Part shown: positions 11,901 through 26,640 of the stretch, in pieces | Position numbering within the stretch: position 1 is the stretch's first letter | Layout of the letters: each line of letters starts with the position of its first letter | Source: Trogon surrucura | Taxonomy: Eukaryota; Chordata; Aves; Trogoniformes; Trogonidae | NCBI GenBank assembly: GCA_020746105.1 | Contig: CM036618.1 | Span: 121,321,280-121,385,279 of the forward strand | Direction of reading: 5' to 3' | DNA: 64,000 nucleotides | Notes under the pieces: model-generated | Database searches by the model: none | What the model was told of the DNA's origin: nothing | The model's input: only the letters and a program-made list of their open reading frames with translations | Program-made: the position numbers and the translations under genes

Positions 11901-14900
11901 TGCACACAGACTCAGGACAAATGCCAGCAGTAAACCATGAAAATATAATGTGATGATGGTTACGAAAAGCTAAGAAAGCAGTACTTGGAACTGTAGGTTT
12001 TAGAAGTCACAATATAAACCATAATGGATACTGACCAACACCAACTAAGGCACTTCTATCAGACAGTACCCGGGAGACAAAAACCACTGCATAGTAATCT
12101 CTTCTGCCAATGGCTTTACATCTGTACATTTCAAGCAACAAGCAAGAAACACTAGCAAGGAAAAGCAGCGTGTATGCCTGATACAGCTATTACTCTGTGT
12201 GTTGTAACTCCCAGAAAATTCAAACTGGACTCAACTCAACATAACTAGGAAGGCATGAGGGCAAAGATGGAGCTGAATTTCAAATTATTAGAGACAAACC
12301 CATGAAGTTCACTGCTCGGAAAGATACTTACAGACACCACAAAGTATTTCCTAACCTCACAGCAATTTCAGAGTAGAAAGCCAAGCAAGTCGAATCAGAC
12401 AACAGAACTGGATGGAACGCCTAGGTTACAGCAATCCTGACATAGCTCATGGCATCAAGTCGCAGCAAGTGTTTGCTCTTATTTCCAAAGCTTATAGTAA
12501 GCTACAAGACTTGCAACACTTGGCCACATCAGAATATCTCCTGATCATTCAAATCCTGTGGCTTTGGCTTTAAGACTAAACAAACAAATGTGATGATGAT
12601 GAAGTGGTATCACTTCCAAAGCTGTCAGTCTCTGCGTATCACTGGCCACGATCTAATACAGGACATTTCTCCCAGAAGCGATTCAGCATTTAAAAATTCG
12701 TTACATGGATCTCATTCACATTTCTCATCAGAAACTAATATTTGTTCGGATCACGACTGTAAGCGAATGGAAAGACACTTGTGGTGATCTCACCAGACTG
12801 TTAGTGATTCTGCTCAGTGTGGATTCTGAGCCAAGATCTACCTGAAGCAATTCACCAACTCTATCTCCCACACAGTGTCTTTGCAAAGAACACCAGAAAA
12901 TGCTTATTTTTAAATAGAGAGATCAAATAGCTCTCCCTGCAAAATTCCCTTGTGAAGAAAACACTACAGGTGATCGAACAGATCTTAGGTGCTAACTTGT
13001 GTAACTGAATCATCATTGGATCCCAGAGCTTTTCCTATTATAAAGTACAACAGTTTCAAAGAGGGTCAGGATTTTGCACAGGTAACAAACGGAAACACAT
13101 ATGCCCTATCAGAATGGATGTGACCCTGGACTTTCCTGACACCAAAGACATCACAAGCTTCAATCTTAAGGTCTTAAAAGTCCAGAAACACTCTCAGGTT
13201 GTCACTGGTTCCTGAGATGACAGCATCAGTTTTGATGAAGACTTCTGGAAGACATAATATATCAAGTCCTTCGTTAAAGGATCAAAAATTCACAGCATTC
13301 ACACCTCACACCTGAAAGCTGCATATCTTTAGAATAATTTGCACATTATTCTAATTATTTTGAGAGTTATGAGCAGGTTCATTTGAAACTGTGTCCTCTC
13401 CAAGACATTCCTACTATTGTAAGGAGCAATGTATCATATTTCAGAAGAGTGATAACAGAAAAGACAGAAAATCATTGCCATTTTTGTTGATGCAATCAGA
13501 ATCTTCTGTGGATTTAGGGTGTCTCTTCCAAGGTAATTGACTACTTTTAAATGATATTTAAATACAGAATCTCTTGGCATACCACAGATGGAGAGGAAAG
13601 AGAAAGACGTGAAATACCATGATAAAAAAATTACCAATTTGATTATGGGGATATTAGAATTTCTCAAGAACTGCTGGAAAAGAGGCAATCAGGATTTGTG
13701 TTGTTAGTTTTACAGGTAGGGGAATTAAAAACTCAGTAGCAAGATGATCACCTGGATAGACAAGGTCCTTATCTAAGCTAGGATAGGACTTAAGCATCCA
13801 AAAAGAGCCCTAGGGGAAAATATTTGGAATAAACTCACTTATTGTATAGCACATAGGTTTTTAGGATACAAGAATTCAAGGAAGATGAGGCATTCTGTAA
13901 ATGTGCCAACAGTCTCACAGCACATCACAGTGGGAATAAAGCTGAGAAAATGAATAGCTTGACACTGAAGCTGTCTTAAGCAAGAAGACAGAAATTCATT
14001 TAAACAACACTTAGGCAGCTTGGCAGCAGTGTCCATGGCATAATTGAAGTCAGATGGACTATACCAAAACCAGCGTCAGAACTAGTGCCCGTGATCAAAG
14101 CACACCATTTAATTTAAAAATATGAACAACAAGGGCTGCAACCCACCTATCCTCAAATCATCTTGCAAGAACCCCAGGAAGTTTACAGAGTAACCTGGAT
14201 TCACCAGCTCATGCCCTTCTGCAGAAAAGCCATATATTTTAAGAGATGACAACCAATTACTTTAGAATTTTTTTTTGCCCACCTAAAACTCTACAGAAAG
14301 TAACATCCTTCTCTAGCTATGTTTTGTTTGGAAAAGATCAAGAACAGGTGGTTTCATCTGTTATAACTAAGTAATGCCCACCTCTAAACCTGCAAGGAAT
14401 TTGCTGGTGGACTCCTCCAGGATTCCAGAGGTGGTACAACAGCTCTGCAAGAGGCTGTCTCTTCTGAGTCATTTCAACTTGTGCCTTGTACAACTGCAAA
14501 AGATGATCTAGGCCCTGATGACTTCTTAATACCTATTTAATTGTAATTATATTCCTTAACCATCATTAAATTGGCTAATTCAGTCTTAGAACTCCAAATA
14601 AAAAAAAATGTATTCTACTTCAATTGCTTGAAGATTAATAAAAAAGAATGTAGAAATAAATGGTTACATGGCTGTTTCATTTTTTTTTTTTTAGTACATC
14701 TGACATTAAAGTACTCTTTATAAGTTGTTCCAGTAATTATGTAAGTCATAACGCTGAAGATGAGAATGTCTAATGTCTGGCTTTCTCTCATTTGAACCTT
14801 CTGTAACTATCAGGTTTGCAAAAATCACCCATAAATAAATGCTCTCCTCAGGTTTTACAGCAGTCTTGATATAGACAAAAAGGAATGTCCTCACCCCTAC

Positions 14901-17900
14901 TAACTTTCAACAGGAGATCCACCTCTACCTAAAGGCAAACTCCCAGAGGCTGCAGTTCTTGGCTGAAAAGATGAGGATTAGGAAAAAAGAGGCACAGCAG
15001 GAATTCATGAGATGGTGTAAGAATACTGAGGGGAAGGGGTGCTGAACCAGCAAAATATGTTTCAGTCAAGGGAAGACACCTTTTCAAAAGCCCAGCAAGA
15101 AGCAAAAAGTCAACTGGACTAGCCTCTGGATTTGAACTATTTTAACCTGTTTTCTAAGAAAGCAATGGCTTACGCCCTCATGTTACCCCGTTACGTGCAA
15201 GTACCCCTCTAGTAGCTTAAGAGCTCATAGACCAATTTCAGTCAAATCTGATGGAAGAACAGAGACCTTCGAGATACGAACTTGCCTGAAAGTTTCAGGA
15301 AAATATGACCTTGATAGCACAAAGAGATCCAAATCCATGTGCTGAAGGAAAGACAGCAAGACCTTGGCTCTTTAGCAATTCTTGGAGTGAATTACACAAG
15401 CACAGGTGTATCGATCCACATGTCAGCATCTACATAGTTCTGTCAAGGATCAGCACATTCCCTGTCTTGCCCATCCGGAAAGAGAACATGAAAGGCAAGC
15501 TGGGATGTTCTGCAGTGGCAGAAGATGGTGGACACAAAAAGTGAAATCAGGCTTCATTAGACCCATTGCTATGGAATAAAACAGTTGTAGATATTTTGCA
15601 AGCTTTTATCTTACCTCCAGTGTTATTTCTTCCCATATTGCTGTGGAGCAAATTAAAAAACAATACTCAAAACACTGCTGCACCTTGGAAGCAGTTTAAG
15701 TAGACGTTAGGGCATTTTAACTCAAGTTTTTCATTTATGCTGATCATAAAATGGTAGAAATCAAGGCACTTAGGGAAAGCAGAAAATGGAACAGTAGAAT
15801 AACAGATTTCAGAAGAGCACAACTGTTCCCAGAAACAGCAGGTAACTCTAGAGGAAGCAATATTAAAGCTAAAAAGAGTTAGAAATAACCAGGTATCTCT
15901 TAAAAAAATAGCGTAAAGGGCAAAAGGACAAACTACTTCAGTTAGCACTGGAGAGCATTAGGCAGGTCTCGGCTGAAATACTCCATCCTGCTTTGGATGA
16001 TGCTTCTTGAGGAAGAAGAGGTGAACCAAATGGAGGGAGCTGAGAACAGAAGCATGAAGTCAGGTCAAGTAAGTTATGAGGAAACAAGGAAAAAATTTGA
16101 ATCACCTAAAGAGAAGAGAAAACTCTAATGAATGGTACCCTCAGAGTCTTCAAACATGTAAAAGGTAAAAACATGCAAGAGGAAGAGAATATTCTGAGCT
16201 CTGGAAAGCATGAACACGCTTAAATCACAGCCAAGATGATCTAAATCACACATTAAAAGAACTTTCTTCTGATACAAGCAGTTAACGATGAAGCTATGGC
16301 AATGGAGGTATTGAAGGTGGGTATAAACAAATCTCTGTCAGTAGCATTTTACATATGGTCAAAACTAATACTGTCTAGCAAAAGATATCAGAAAGGCAAC
16401 ACTGCCAGCCTCTTAACAAAAGTCTCAAACCAGAGCAGCATAGGTTACGGGCTAGGAGACCTCAGAATAGCCTTCAAGATATTCTAGCATAAAACTTGCC
16501 CTGCATAAAACTGAGTCTGCCTTGTTGTACACAAATGGACCAGATGACATCACAAAATACTTATAAGCCTTCTTACCTATTTTTCTCATCCGCCTCACGT
16601 TCAGAAGCCTCATCATGACATGAAATGTTGAACAGAAAAGACTGAGCACTCTGAAAATACCTGATACACATTTGGCAAAGAGTGAAATGCAAGCCAAGTT
16701 CTGGCTAACAAAGACTGTATAGACTGGGGTTTTTTTCTTCCTTTTTTCCTTTCATTTTTTTTCCCCTTTTGTGGCCACACAGAGATCCCTGCTATCTTTA
16801 CCTCGTTACCATTTATGCAGCACCATTCTAGTATACCAGTCCTCTGAGAGAGACATCATAATATTTCTCTGACTTTTCCATTAGGGTAGCACTTCACACA
16901 TCTGTGGCTGTGCTCCTAAATTTGGCAAGTAGTGAGACAGACCAACAGCAGCTGGCAAAGCAAAGATCAGGCATGACCATCTAGAAGGAATGCGCTGAAG
17001 CTCTGATCAACTATGCAGCCTCCTGAGCTACCCAGCGCATTTCAGAATTGACAGAAGTTGCCCATACAACAATCTTGTATCTCAAGTATGACCACTGTCA
17101 ACAAAACCCAAAAGGAAGGCTGGCTCTCTCTTAGAAAGGAATGTAGCTTTAAAGCCCACTAAAATGCCAAGATTCTAAAGTACGAGCAAAACAAAGTCTC
17201 GTATTTCTGAAAAAAAAAAAAAAAAGTTGTTGTTTGAAGCTAAACGCGATAAGTAAATCGCAGTAAAACTTCACGTAGAAGATAAGCTTTTTTCAGAAAG
17301 CATCACGTTTAACCTCCACCCTTTCACATGTGCCAAAAGGAAAAAATTACAAACCTAAGCATAAGATTAACATCGTGCCCTTCTTCAATGGCTGCTACAA
17401 ATACATTTGTGCAATGAGGCAAATAGTGATCAGTGACAAAAGGTGCAGGTGTCTCATCTGCAGTGGAGAGAGGTCAGATTTGTTCTGACTGCTTCAGTTC
17501 ATCCAGTAACTATTCTGAGAGGGTGAACTACATACTTACATCCTACCATTCAGCAGAGAAAAACATAATTTACTTCTGAGGAATGTCCACATGTGTAAAG
17601 TAATAGGATCTCACCAGCTTGTCCCACGGTACAAATCAGTTACAGTGGGGGAAAACCCCCAAATCTACTTCAGGTGTCATGCACATAAACTCCTCACAAA
17701 ATCTGTCTAAGGAGACACTGATGTAGGTAAATATTTAGATGTTTCAGTCATAATGCTTCACAGTGAATTCTAAAACAATACTAGTATATTCTGATAACTC
17801 CTTGTTTTACACTCATTCCACAGGGAAGGAAGCCTTGCACTCCCCTCATTCTTACATAGGAAATCAATCATGGTAAACTAAATTAAGAAGTTTTATGTGC

Positions 17901-18668
17901 CTATCCTGGCAGCTCCCTTAAGGACTAATGAATAACTTTAGGCTGTGTAAAAAAAAAATCAGTTGATAGAAAATGAAGAATAACAAGAGGGACATGGAGA
18001 ATAATAACCATAATTCAAGAATATGCCTCTTTGGGGACCAAATTAATACCAGAGAGTATGGTTGTCTCTTTGCCCCTCCCCTCTTTTTTTTCTTCTTTTC
18101 TTCATTTCCTTGGATAAAAGCTGATCTCTTAGAGCATAGCAGCTGCTAGAAGGCAAAAAGTGCAGTAAAAAACCCTATTTGCAGTTCCTACATCTTAAGC
18201 TTTTTTCCTGCATTCTGCTCAGGAGGAAGAAAGTGGAAGCTCTTGGAACAAAACTCATGTACTGCTACCCAAAAGCAGTGACTCACGAGGCAGAGCCCAG
18301 GGTCCATCTGCAAGGGAAGGTGACCAAGGCACTGTGAGCTCCAAGGGAAGCACACCTCAGTACTCAGGAAATGCAGCTACGGGCACTAGCACAAGTCCTA
18401 GAGAAACTTCTAAAAAAGATGAATCTTGCTTCCAGAAAAACTGAACTGTCAGCTGTAAAGGCTAAATGACATAATTAGCTCGAGTTACCTGTTTAAATAA
18501 TTGCTTGAATTATGGGAGGACCTGATGTTTCCAACACTTTTTCTTACTCGTCTTTAACCAGCAGTGATTCCACTCCAGGCTGGCAGCAGACCACACGTAA
18601 TGCCCTCCACTGCCCAGGCACACCCCGCATTTTGCAGTACATCAGCCCACATGGCAAGCAATTTCTGC
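8905..18668 (-). other. SPTLC3 intron 1: 9.8 kb without a supportable gene
   Basis: Long A-rich (plus-strand) intron stretch. I saw no exon with conserved content, no RNA gene and no clear transposon. Notable composition: an A-run around 17211-17225, and pyrimidine-rich tracts at about 16728-16770 and 18075-18112. All open frames are under 95 residues and none contains a recognisable motif. Confidence 0.5.
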
Positions 18669-18671
18669 AGT

Positions 18672-18788
18672 GCCTGAAGGAAAGGTCTGAGCAACCTGAT
18701 CCGGTTAAAGGTGCCCCTGCTCACTGTGGGGGGATCGGACTAGATGACCTTTAAAGGTTCCTTCCAGCCCAACGCATTCACTCATTCT
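18672..18788 (+). mobile_element. CR1 LINE 3' end fragment
   Basis: The segment runs from CCTGAAGGAAAGGTCTGAGC through GGGATCGGACTAGATGACCT to CCTTCCAGCCCAACGCATTC. This is the conserved 3' untranslated end of avian CR1, usually ..TTGGACTAGATGATCTTTAAAGG... The terminal 8-mer repeats are degraded (CATTCACTCATTCT), so the copy is fairly old. It is in plus orientation, opposite to SPTLC3. Confidence 0.85.
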
Positions 18789-21700
18789 AAGGTCTCGCCT
18801 CAGTGACATGCAGGGGCTCCAGGCTCACAGCTCCTACAGGAGCTGGCAGGCTTGTCAACTGCTTCCTGACATTGAGTTTTACAAAAACAAAATACCTGGG
18901 CAGAGAAATAAATAAGAGGTTTCTCCTTTTGGATGAAAGGAGGGTGAGGGCAGTTCAGGCTGAGTTAAGGGCTCAGTACAGCTGTGTCCACTGGAGCTGT
19001 TGTGTGGGAATGATACAGAAACATAAAGTGAAAGGCACTGGTTTCCCTGAAGGACCTTGACAAGCAGGAACAAAAAGTTATGCCCATTTCAGAAGAATCA
19101 GAGAAAAGCATGCAGAGAGATTATATCACTTTGTGCCAAATACTCTAAAACGTATATTCTGCAATCACGTAGTTTTCTACCATGTTTGCCTTACCAAATG
19201 CATTGCTGCTTCATTCTCACAGAATCACTATAAGCCAAAGCATGAGGGGTAAAATCCATTATCCTCTATTATTTTTTAGCAAACAAAACAGATTAGAAGG
19301 GGATTTTTGGAAAGAACCCCCCCCCAAACAATGGAAGAGTATCCAAACTGGGATTCTATCATAGACACAATGCCCCAAAAGGTAGGTTTGGCTAGATCTG
19401 CCCACTGTCTGCCAAAATTGCTTCAGGACAGCCAAGTAGTAAGAGTGGGTCCTAACCCATGCCTAGAGAACCAAAAGTGCAACTGTCAGACAGTGCAGTG
19501 GTAAGTGAAGGTATACAGGAAGGTACAGAAAGAAAAACATAATTATCCTTAAGGTTCAGGTTATCACTTATGTCTCGAACGGAATGGAATGTCAAATCTC
19601 TAAAGTATCCTCAAATCAGGTGCATCACACCATGTAGAATATTTGCATTACAACAAAACACAATCCCTGGGGGAGTAAATTCATGCCAAGAATGGAAAAT
19701 ATTTGACACAGGCATTCCTGTGCTGCTGGGAGAAAGGATCACAGACCACAGAATTTTGAAAGATTTTTATTTTCTGTGGGAACCATTCCAAAAATCTGAC
19801 CACTCAGTTTGCAAAGTAGAGCCGAATTATTTTGAAATTCCATATATGTCCCTATGTCTCTGTAGTGAACGATAGCTAAGTGTTACCAATTTTCTCCTGT
19901 GTTATAAATCTCAGTAGAATAACATGGAAGTCTTGCATTCTTCCACAAAAACCCCTACAATTCTATCCTCATTTCCTAAGCTCTAGCTCAGTCCCACACA
20001 GCCCTCAGGTCTACTTCTGGTATGTTACACATACTGCAGAGGAGACCACATTTCCTCAGGAATACTAAAGATCACTTTTGAATTAGGAAAGAAAACTGTC
20101 AAATTCAAATATATTCTTGAAGAATGTATGATGAAATGGATTAAAGTACTCATACTAGCCCAGATGAACGGAACAAAGCTGTTGTACACAGTTACAAAAA
20201 GGGCTATGCTGGAATTCTCCTAATGGGAGTATGCGAAGAAGTTGGCAGTAGCAGCCACAGAAGCACTGCTGCTTTTGTTTTAACTAAACAGTTAGTCAAC
20301 ACTAAAGTATTTCATTTCAGACTACTACGTGCTAGTCAATACACATGCGAGCTGTGAAATAATCCATGCTTCTGCAGCTATCCACCTGCCAGTCCTATTT
20401 CTTTGCTATTTAAAAAAAAAAAAAAAGAAAGAAAATCGAACCCCTTGCTTTGAGATTGCAGCTGCTCACAGATCTGCATCTTGCCCTCCTGGCGCCACTC
20501 AGTTCCTTGCCTTCATCCTGGCTGAGATCACCTGCCACAGACTCAACCCCTCCACCTTTCACCTCCTCTTGGCTTTTCCCTCTCTAGCCTTCGGCTACGC
20601 CAGCACCCCTGCGAGCTCGGCACTCCCCTGACCTAGTTCTCACAGTGCATTTTGCTCCCTCGGGCAGCTCCACCTCACTCCACCGAGCACCACCACACTG
20701 CTGAACGCGGCTCGCTCCTTGGGACAACTGAGCAAGCCAGACTCTCCAGTTCAACCACTGCTTTATCTCACTCCTCCACTTCCACCCTGACTGGCCAAGT
20801 GTCACTTGTGAGAGAGCTCTTTGGCCCTACCGTTGACTAACACAGATTCTACTGACCTTGACTTGAAAGTGAGGGGGAGTTACAAAAGTTCAACTACAAT
20901 TCCCTGTCCCTGATAGTGTCACTTGGATAATTAGAAATTCTGCCAGGCTGATACATCTCTCTGACAAGTATGCTTTTCCCGTAACACATGCGAAAGTGGG
21001 ACCCAAACCAAACTGTTTATTTACAATTCTAACCTGCTTGTCTTACAACATACCTGGCTTTGTATCGCGGTGATAAGTAAACTGAACAAGTGAAACTAAC
21101 CAATAATAGATACATTAGATATTATGCATTTGGAGCATTAATTTTCCTATTCCAAGAGTGTCCAGTATCCATACATAAAGACCTATTTCTGGCAGATTTA
21201 GGGACATCCTCCTCTTCAAATATCTTGCACGTGTGTGCGGTTTTGATTATTTTCCCTCCAATTTAATTATCTTTTCAAAACACGGAAGTTTTCAAAGTCC
21301 TCGCAATGTTCTTACCTACTCAATTGTTATAAGTGTTGTTGATGAGCTCTGCTAAATCGTAGATGTTGAACAAAGACCCCAACAACTGAAAAAAGACCCC
21401 AACAAAAATCACAAACTCCTGTTCAATTTTGCACGTGAACAGATAAAGCTGGTGCACCTGCTTGTTAGAAACATGGCTAAATGAGGCTAATAAAGAAACA
21501 AGACTCCAGTAGTTGTTTCAAGTTAAGAGAAGAAGCTATTTATCCAATAGCACAGAAAGTAACTCTGGTTTGGTCGCCTCCACTACGAGTTTCGAGACAC
21601 TGTGCCAGAAGATTTATCAGACTTGGTAACTTCGCTAGTCACCACGATCTCAGAGTTAAAGCCGTTTCCTATTCCATGTAATAATAGCTGGCAGATACCA

Positions 21701-24618
21701 TTGCCTACGCACGATCAATGCCCATCTCTCATACCTCTGCTGAGATACTGCCTTGCAAACTCTGTGTGAGTCCTGTGAAAAACAGCCAGTTTTTTGGCCA
21801 CACAGCTAAGTGGGCATGTAGCACAGTCAAGAATACAGCTCGCTACAACATTGATTAAACATAGCCTTGAAATGTTAGCCATAGACCAGGAAGATGCACA
21901 GGGCTGGAAAAAAGGGAACACTGGAATAAACAGCAAACAGTGAAGTCTGCAAACAAATGATTGTCAGTGAGAAGTGTCAGGGCGCAGAGATTTTTTGATT
22001 AGCTTCCCTGGGAAACCATCACTTGAAATAACAAGAAAACTAAAGAACCCTCAAGCCACCCTCTGCCTGTCTGTTAGGCTACACATTTAAGGCAGAAGCC
22101 CTTCTTGGATATCTGGTGAAAAGCTCTTCGACAGGCTTTCCACACTATTCAAGTTATTCTATGCATAGCACTGAAAAAACAAAACTGCCTAAATCTCAAG
22201 GAAGAATTAGTCAAACTTCTCTCAAATTCCTAATGATCAACTTTCAGCCCCAGCTTACACAAACTGTCAGAGTGAGGCGTTTGCATTGATTCAATTTCTT
22301 TCTTTATGCTGGTGTCCCCAAACAGCTCCCACTAGAACATTGTTGCTGAGGTGAGATGCTTGATCTCCCAGGAGGTGAACTGAAATCATGCAGCCTTTGT
22401 GAGATGGGTGAACACCAGCCAGATGACAGAGATGAGTTTGAATCTGTTCACCTTTGGACTAATCTCCTCTAAAGACAAAGAACTGATATATCACTGAATT
22501 AAAACAGAGTTACTGCAAAACAGTAAGTATAACACTTGTTCAACTCAAGTTTCACCTGCACAAAAGACTATTGGAGGAGAAACGAGACCAAAATATACTT
22601 TTCCATCCTGACTTACTAGCAGCAGCTAGAATAGAAACTATTTTACACAATACTGACAACAAATCACCAGTATTTAAAAAAGGGGGAAGACTTTGATGAA
22701 AAGCTCTGTGAACAAAGGTACAGTTAACAGATACTGCTCCCATGTGTACCAACTATTTTACAAGAGGAGGACAGAAAATAAAGTCTTTATCTCAAAAAGT
22801 TTACAGACTAAATAAATTCCAGAGAAATGCAATTATAAGATATGCACCATGCAGAAATGAGTTAGGGCAGAAGTAAACAGGGCACTGTGAACTCTGGGAA
22901 TAATAAATTCCGTCTTTCTATGTGGGTCTCTTGTTGACTGACTTTGATGTCGAATAAAGCAACACACAAACAGAAACTTCCTTCTTATTCAGGACGTAGG
23001 TCAAATCTCCTTTCTGCAGCAGATTTGCCAGGGTACTGGAGGAATGAGTTTGCACTGCAGCTTCTCTTTCAAGAGGGAATGTGCAAGGCTCTTCTCCTGT
23101 GCCCAGCTGCCTACTTTAAGTAAAAATGTCGATGATACGCCTTTGTCAAAGCAGACTGGAAAAGGCTGACTAGTTGACAAACTGCTAAGGAGTTGAGTAA
23201 TTCTTGTTTCTACAGGAGATGATGCCAAACCCAGCTGAGATTGTATAATACTATCATGCTCAATGAACAAACTATGTAGGTGGGTTTTAGTTTGGCTCAT
23301 ACAACACTCCCCTTCTCCAGCCACGTACATGTTTAATAAAATGTTCAGCAGGGAATAAAAATAAGCATGCCTACCTGATGTTTTAAGAATCTGCATAACT
23401 TGTCACTGAATGGAATTTTGCTTCCTGTGAATGTTAACAAAATCACAGGATCACAATACTGTGTTTCTCATCAAATACATACTGAAAGTCAAAAGACAAA
23501 GTCTCTGATAATAATATGGATTACAAATACAAACAGGGAATACAAAATGAAATAAGAACACGCTTCGTTTCACTTACATAAACCCATGTAATTCTCACTC
23601 TAAATGTGAGACAAATTTTCAAAATGTCTCCAGTTATACTGAATCATTGATACAAAAACCCTACTAATTGCATCGTATCTCTGCAAATTTTTAAGTATTT
23701 TCCACCTATTGATCGGGTAAGACTGGCTTTTACTTTCTGATTTGCTTGACTTAATTATGCTATGCTGAAAGCTTTGAGAAGATCACGCCAACAATTTCAA
23801 AAGCACGAATTAATGCATGCCTTGGGTTGCAGGTGAGATGGAAGCTGACAGAGCTCCATTTTTCATCTATCATGTTTGGTAATGGTGTCTTGCTCATTAC
23901 TAGCAGAGAGTCTGATTGACTTTCACTCTTGCATAAACTCCAGAGATGGATCTCTAATGCAAAAGCCACACTAATTTCTTTACCGATTCAAAGTGTTGAT
24001 GACAGGACTTCCTTTACATTGTGAGACGATAAACTGAAGAGAGTTCTCTTGTCACAACAGCAATTTGGAAAGAGCCAAGACTTGACTCTAACGAAGCACA
24101 GAGAAAAGCTGGCTGGAAAGGGACAGGTGAACCTTGGGAAGACACCGCATGCGGAGGGAGCCAGAAGGATCTTGTACACATTACTGTAGGCTGAAAACTG
24201 CTGCTGTAACAAGTCCTCTGGTAGGCTTCTACACCGAACACCAATGCCCAAGGGCCAGGGCTTTGGGGTCAGCCTGCTCAGCTATCCACCCTCACAACAG
24301 ACGTACGAAAAAAGGACAGCCTCCTTGCAGCCCTCCTTGATCCTGTATACCTCTGGCTAAAGGCAATAATTTTTCTCAGAATTTTATTTCTTTAGCTTTC
24401 ACTAATGAGCAAGAGATGTGAGGAGGCCAATTAATTCCTTTTCAGGGATGCGATAAATTACACCGCTCCTGGGACAAACGGTTTAATCCAAGGTGAAACT
24501 GAATTTTATTAAAGCTACTTCTCCACTCCCAAAGCACGTATTCTCCTGTGTCAGAATACAAACTTATTCATACTCATTTTGCCAAATCTTACTAACACAC
24601 ACAGCATATCCAATATCC
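18789..24618 (-). other. SPTLC3 intron 1: 5.8 kb, with a GC-rich patch at 20440-20820
   Basis: Mostly ordinary AT-rich intron. A C-run sits at 19319-19324 and an A-run at about 20411-20425. From about 20440 to 20820 the sequence becomes clearly GC-richer, with several CpGs (CGGCTACGCC, GCGAGCTCGG, GAACGCGGCTCGC). Overlapping open frames of 100 residues (plus) and 73 residues (minus) lie there, a usual side effect of GC richness. No family match was recognised. The 131-residue minus frame at 23001-23396 has no visible domain. Confidence 0.45.
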
Positions 24619-24619
24619 T

Positions 24620-24695
24620 TCCCATGGTAAGGGGGCTGGAACTAGAGGATCTTAAAGGTCCCTTCCAACTCAAATCACTCTATGATTTCATGAAT
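24620..24695 (+). mobile_element. CR1 LINE 3' end fragment
   Basis: GGGGGCTGGAACTAGAGGAT followed by CTTAAAGGTCCCTTCCAACT and an imperfect TCTATGATTTCATG tail is the CR1 3' terminus in plus orientation. The copy is short and 5' truncated. Confidence 0.85.
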
Positions 24696-24696
24696 A

Positions 24697-26596
24697 TTTC
24701 AAACTACTGCATGTCAACATACCAGCTCCATTAATACACATCTAAAAATAATGATTACAAAATTGGAAGTTTTCTATCCCTTGGAAACATGTAGATTTTA
24801 AGAACAAGCAATTAGACTCAGCATAAATCAACAGCACACCTGTCACAGGATTAAAACAAAAAATGTTAACTTTTTTCTTGAAAAGGCATAATTTTGGGGA
24901 AATGCTCATTTTTGTTTTGGAATCTGAACTTGTTCCTGCTAGGTTATGGGTAAGAATTAGATTTTAGAAATAAAGGTTCCGAGTTGAACTTGAAGAGGAA
25001 GAAATACACTGATAGCCAAAAATTACTAACAGACAAGTTCCATCAGTGTGGGGTTCTTACTAGATTACTTGAGAAAATAATTTTGTATTTTTTACCCTGG
25101 GATGAAACTGGACTGTACACACACAGGAAGCAGAATCTACTTCATAACACCCCTGACATACGCATCCACAGCTACACCAATCCAATACTTAAAGGCTTAT
25201 AAAAATATCTTTCGTCAGTTCTTTTATAACCTAAAGCAACTAAAACAAAACAAAAAAACCAAGAATGATGGCCCAAAGATGGATAATTGTGATTAGAAGA
25301 GAGAAAAAGGATGGAGATTGTATCAAAACAGTATGCACAGAGGTTGTTTCCTCTGTGATCAAAACAAAATAAAAAAAAAGTAAATTGAGATTTTCCCCTT
25401 TAGGATTAACAACCCTGATACCTGCTAGAACCTCCCAAACAAACTTACCACCCACAAATGCAAACAGAAAAGCTGTTTATGTAACAATGATGCAAGTGGG
25501 AAATCTCACAGGAGAGAGCAATGCCTTACATAAAGAAGATATAACAGCAAGACACATGCAGACAGATTTTTGTGCCAGAGCCAAAGTAAAATGTTCTCTT
25601 TGAGCATGCCTGATGTCAAGAGATTGCTGGAAGTTCAAAAGCTCAAACTCACGAACTTACACAAATATGAGCCTAAAAAGCTAGGAAAATATACTGATTT
25701 TCCAAATGCTTTCTTGGACTACAAAATCCCTTCAAGAAAAAGCGTTAATTGTTTCATTGCTTGGTGTTGGTATCTGTGGAACACCTGAAATTTCGATGCT
25801 GATCGTCAGCAGGTGGCCCGAGTAGGAGATATATTTGCTCAGATCACAGGGCTGAGATTTGTTCAGGGAACAGCTGCCAATGAGGTGCAATGCGACAAGC
25901 ATGGCTGATCTGAAAACTATTTCTCAAGTTATATTCCCCGGCCTCCAAGGTTCCCATCTAAATCGCCACCGTCACTGACATGTGGCTGCCAGGACTGGGT
26001 GGAAACACCTGTACCTGCCCTCTCCAGGCAGTGACTTGGGTGATGCCTGCAGATCACCCCCCCAGCAGCATGCACAAAGGCCTGACCGCAGCAACCTCTA
26101 CCTTCAGGAACTGCAACCTGGGGACAACAGAGGGAGAAATGTCCCTTTCAGAAGAGAAACACAAAGTTTTGTGGAGATACAAGGAATGGACAGGAAAATG
26201 AAATGCATGGACAGACTGGGACACTCTTGCAGAACAGCCCCAAGAAGCTCAAGAACATACAAATGGCCGCTGTGACTTTACGTGTAGGCTGACAGTTTTC
26301 TGGCTGTGAGAAGATTAGCCAGGCTGAAGTCTCAGACAGCTGCATGTGAGTCACAGAGAGGGGTGTATGGCAGCTCTTCAGACCACATGAATCAGCAGCA
26401 GCGACAGAGAAGCAGAAACTCAAACGGAAGTTCCTGAAGGAAGCAGAGTGCAGCATGATGTCAGCTCAAGCAGCTACGAGTCTCAGCTCCCCACCACAAA
26501 TTTGTTGTTCCATATTCCTGTTGCCAAATGAATAAATTCACAGGTAGGTTGAGGGGGAAAACACAGGCATTTTGGAAGAGGGGGAAATGGCAGAGC
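24697..26596 (-). other. SPTLC3 intron 1: no gene seen
   Basis: Intron sequence with no recognisable exon, repeat family or RNA gene. Two frames near 25980-26275 (plus) and 26148-26456 (minus) overlap a slightly GC-richer piece and carry no recognisable motif. Confidence 0.45.
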
Positions 26597-26597
26597 A

Positions 26598-26640
26598 CAT
26601 AGAATCATAGAATGCGTCGGGCTGGACGGGACCATGTCAA
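26598..26640 (-). mobile_element. CR1 LINE 3' terminus, antisense, very short
   Basis: CATAGAATCATAGAATGCGT followed by CGGGCTGGACGGGACC is the reverse complement of the CR1 3' end with its ATTCTATG repeat. Only some 40 bases are clear. Confidence 0.7.

Noticed and set aside
23001-23396. 131-residue minus-strand frame in intron 1
   Set aside because: No recognisable domain, splice context or compositional sign of coding; a frame of this length is expected by chance in 64 kb.
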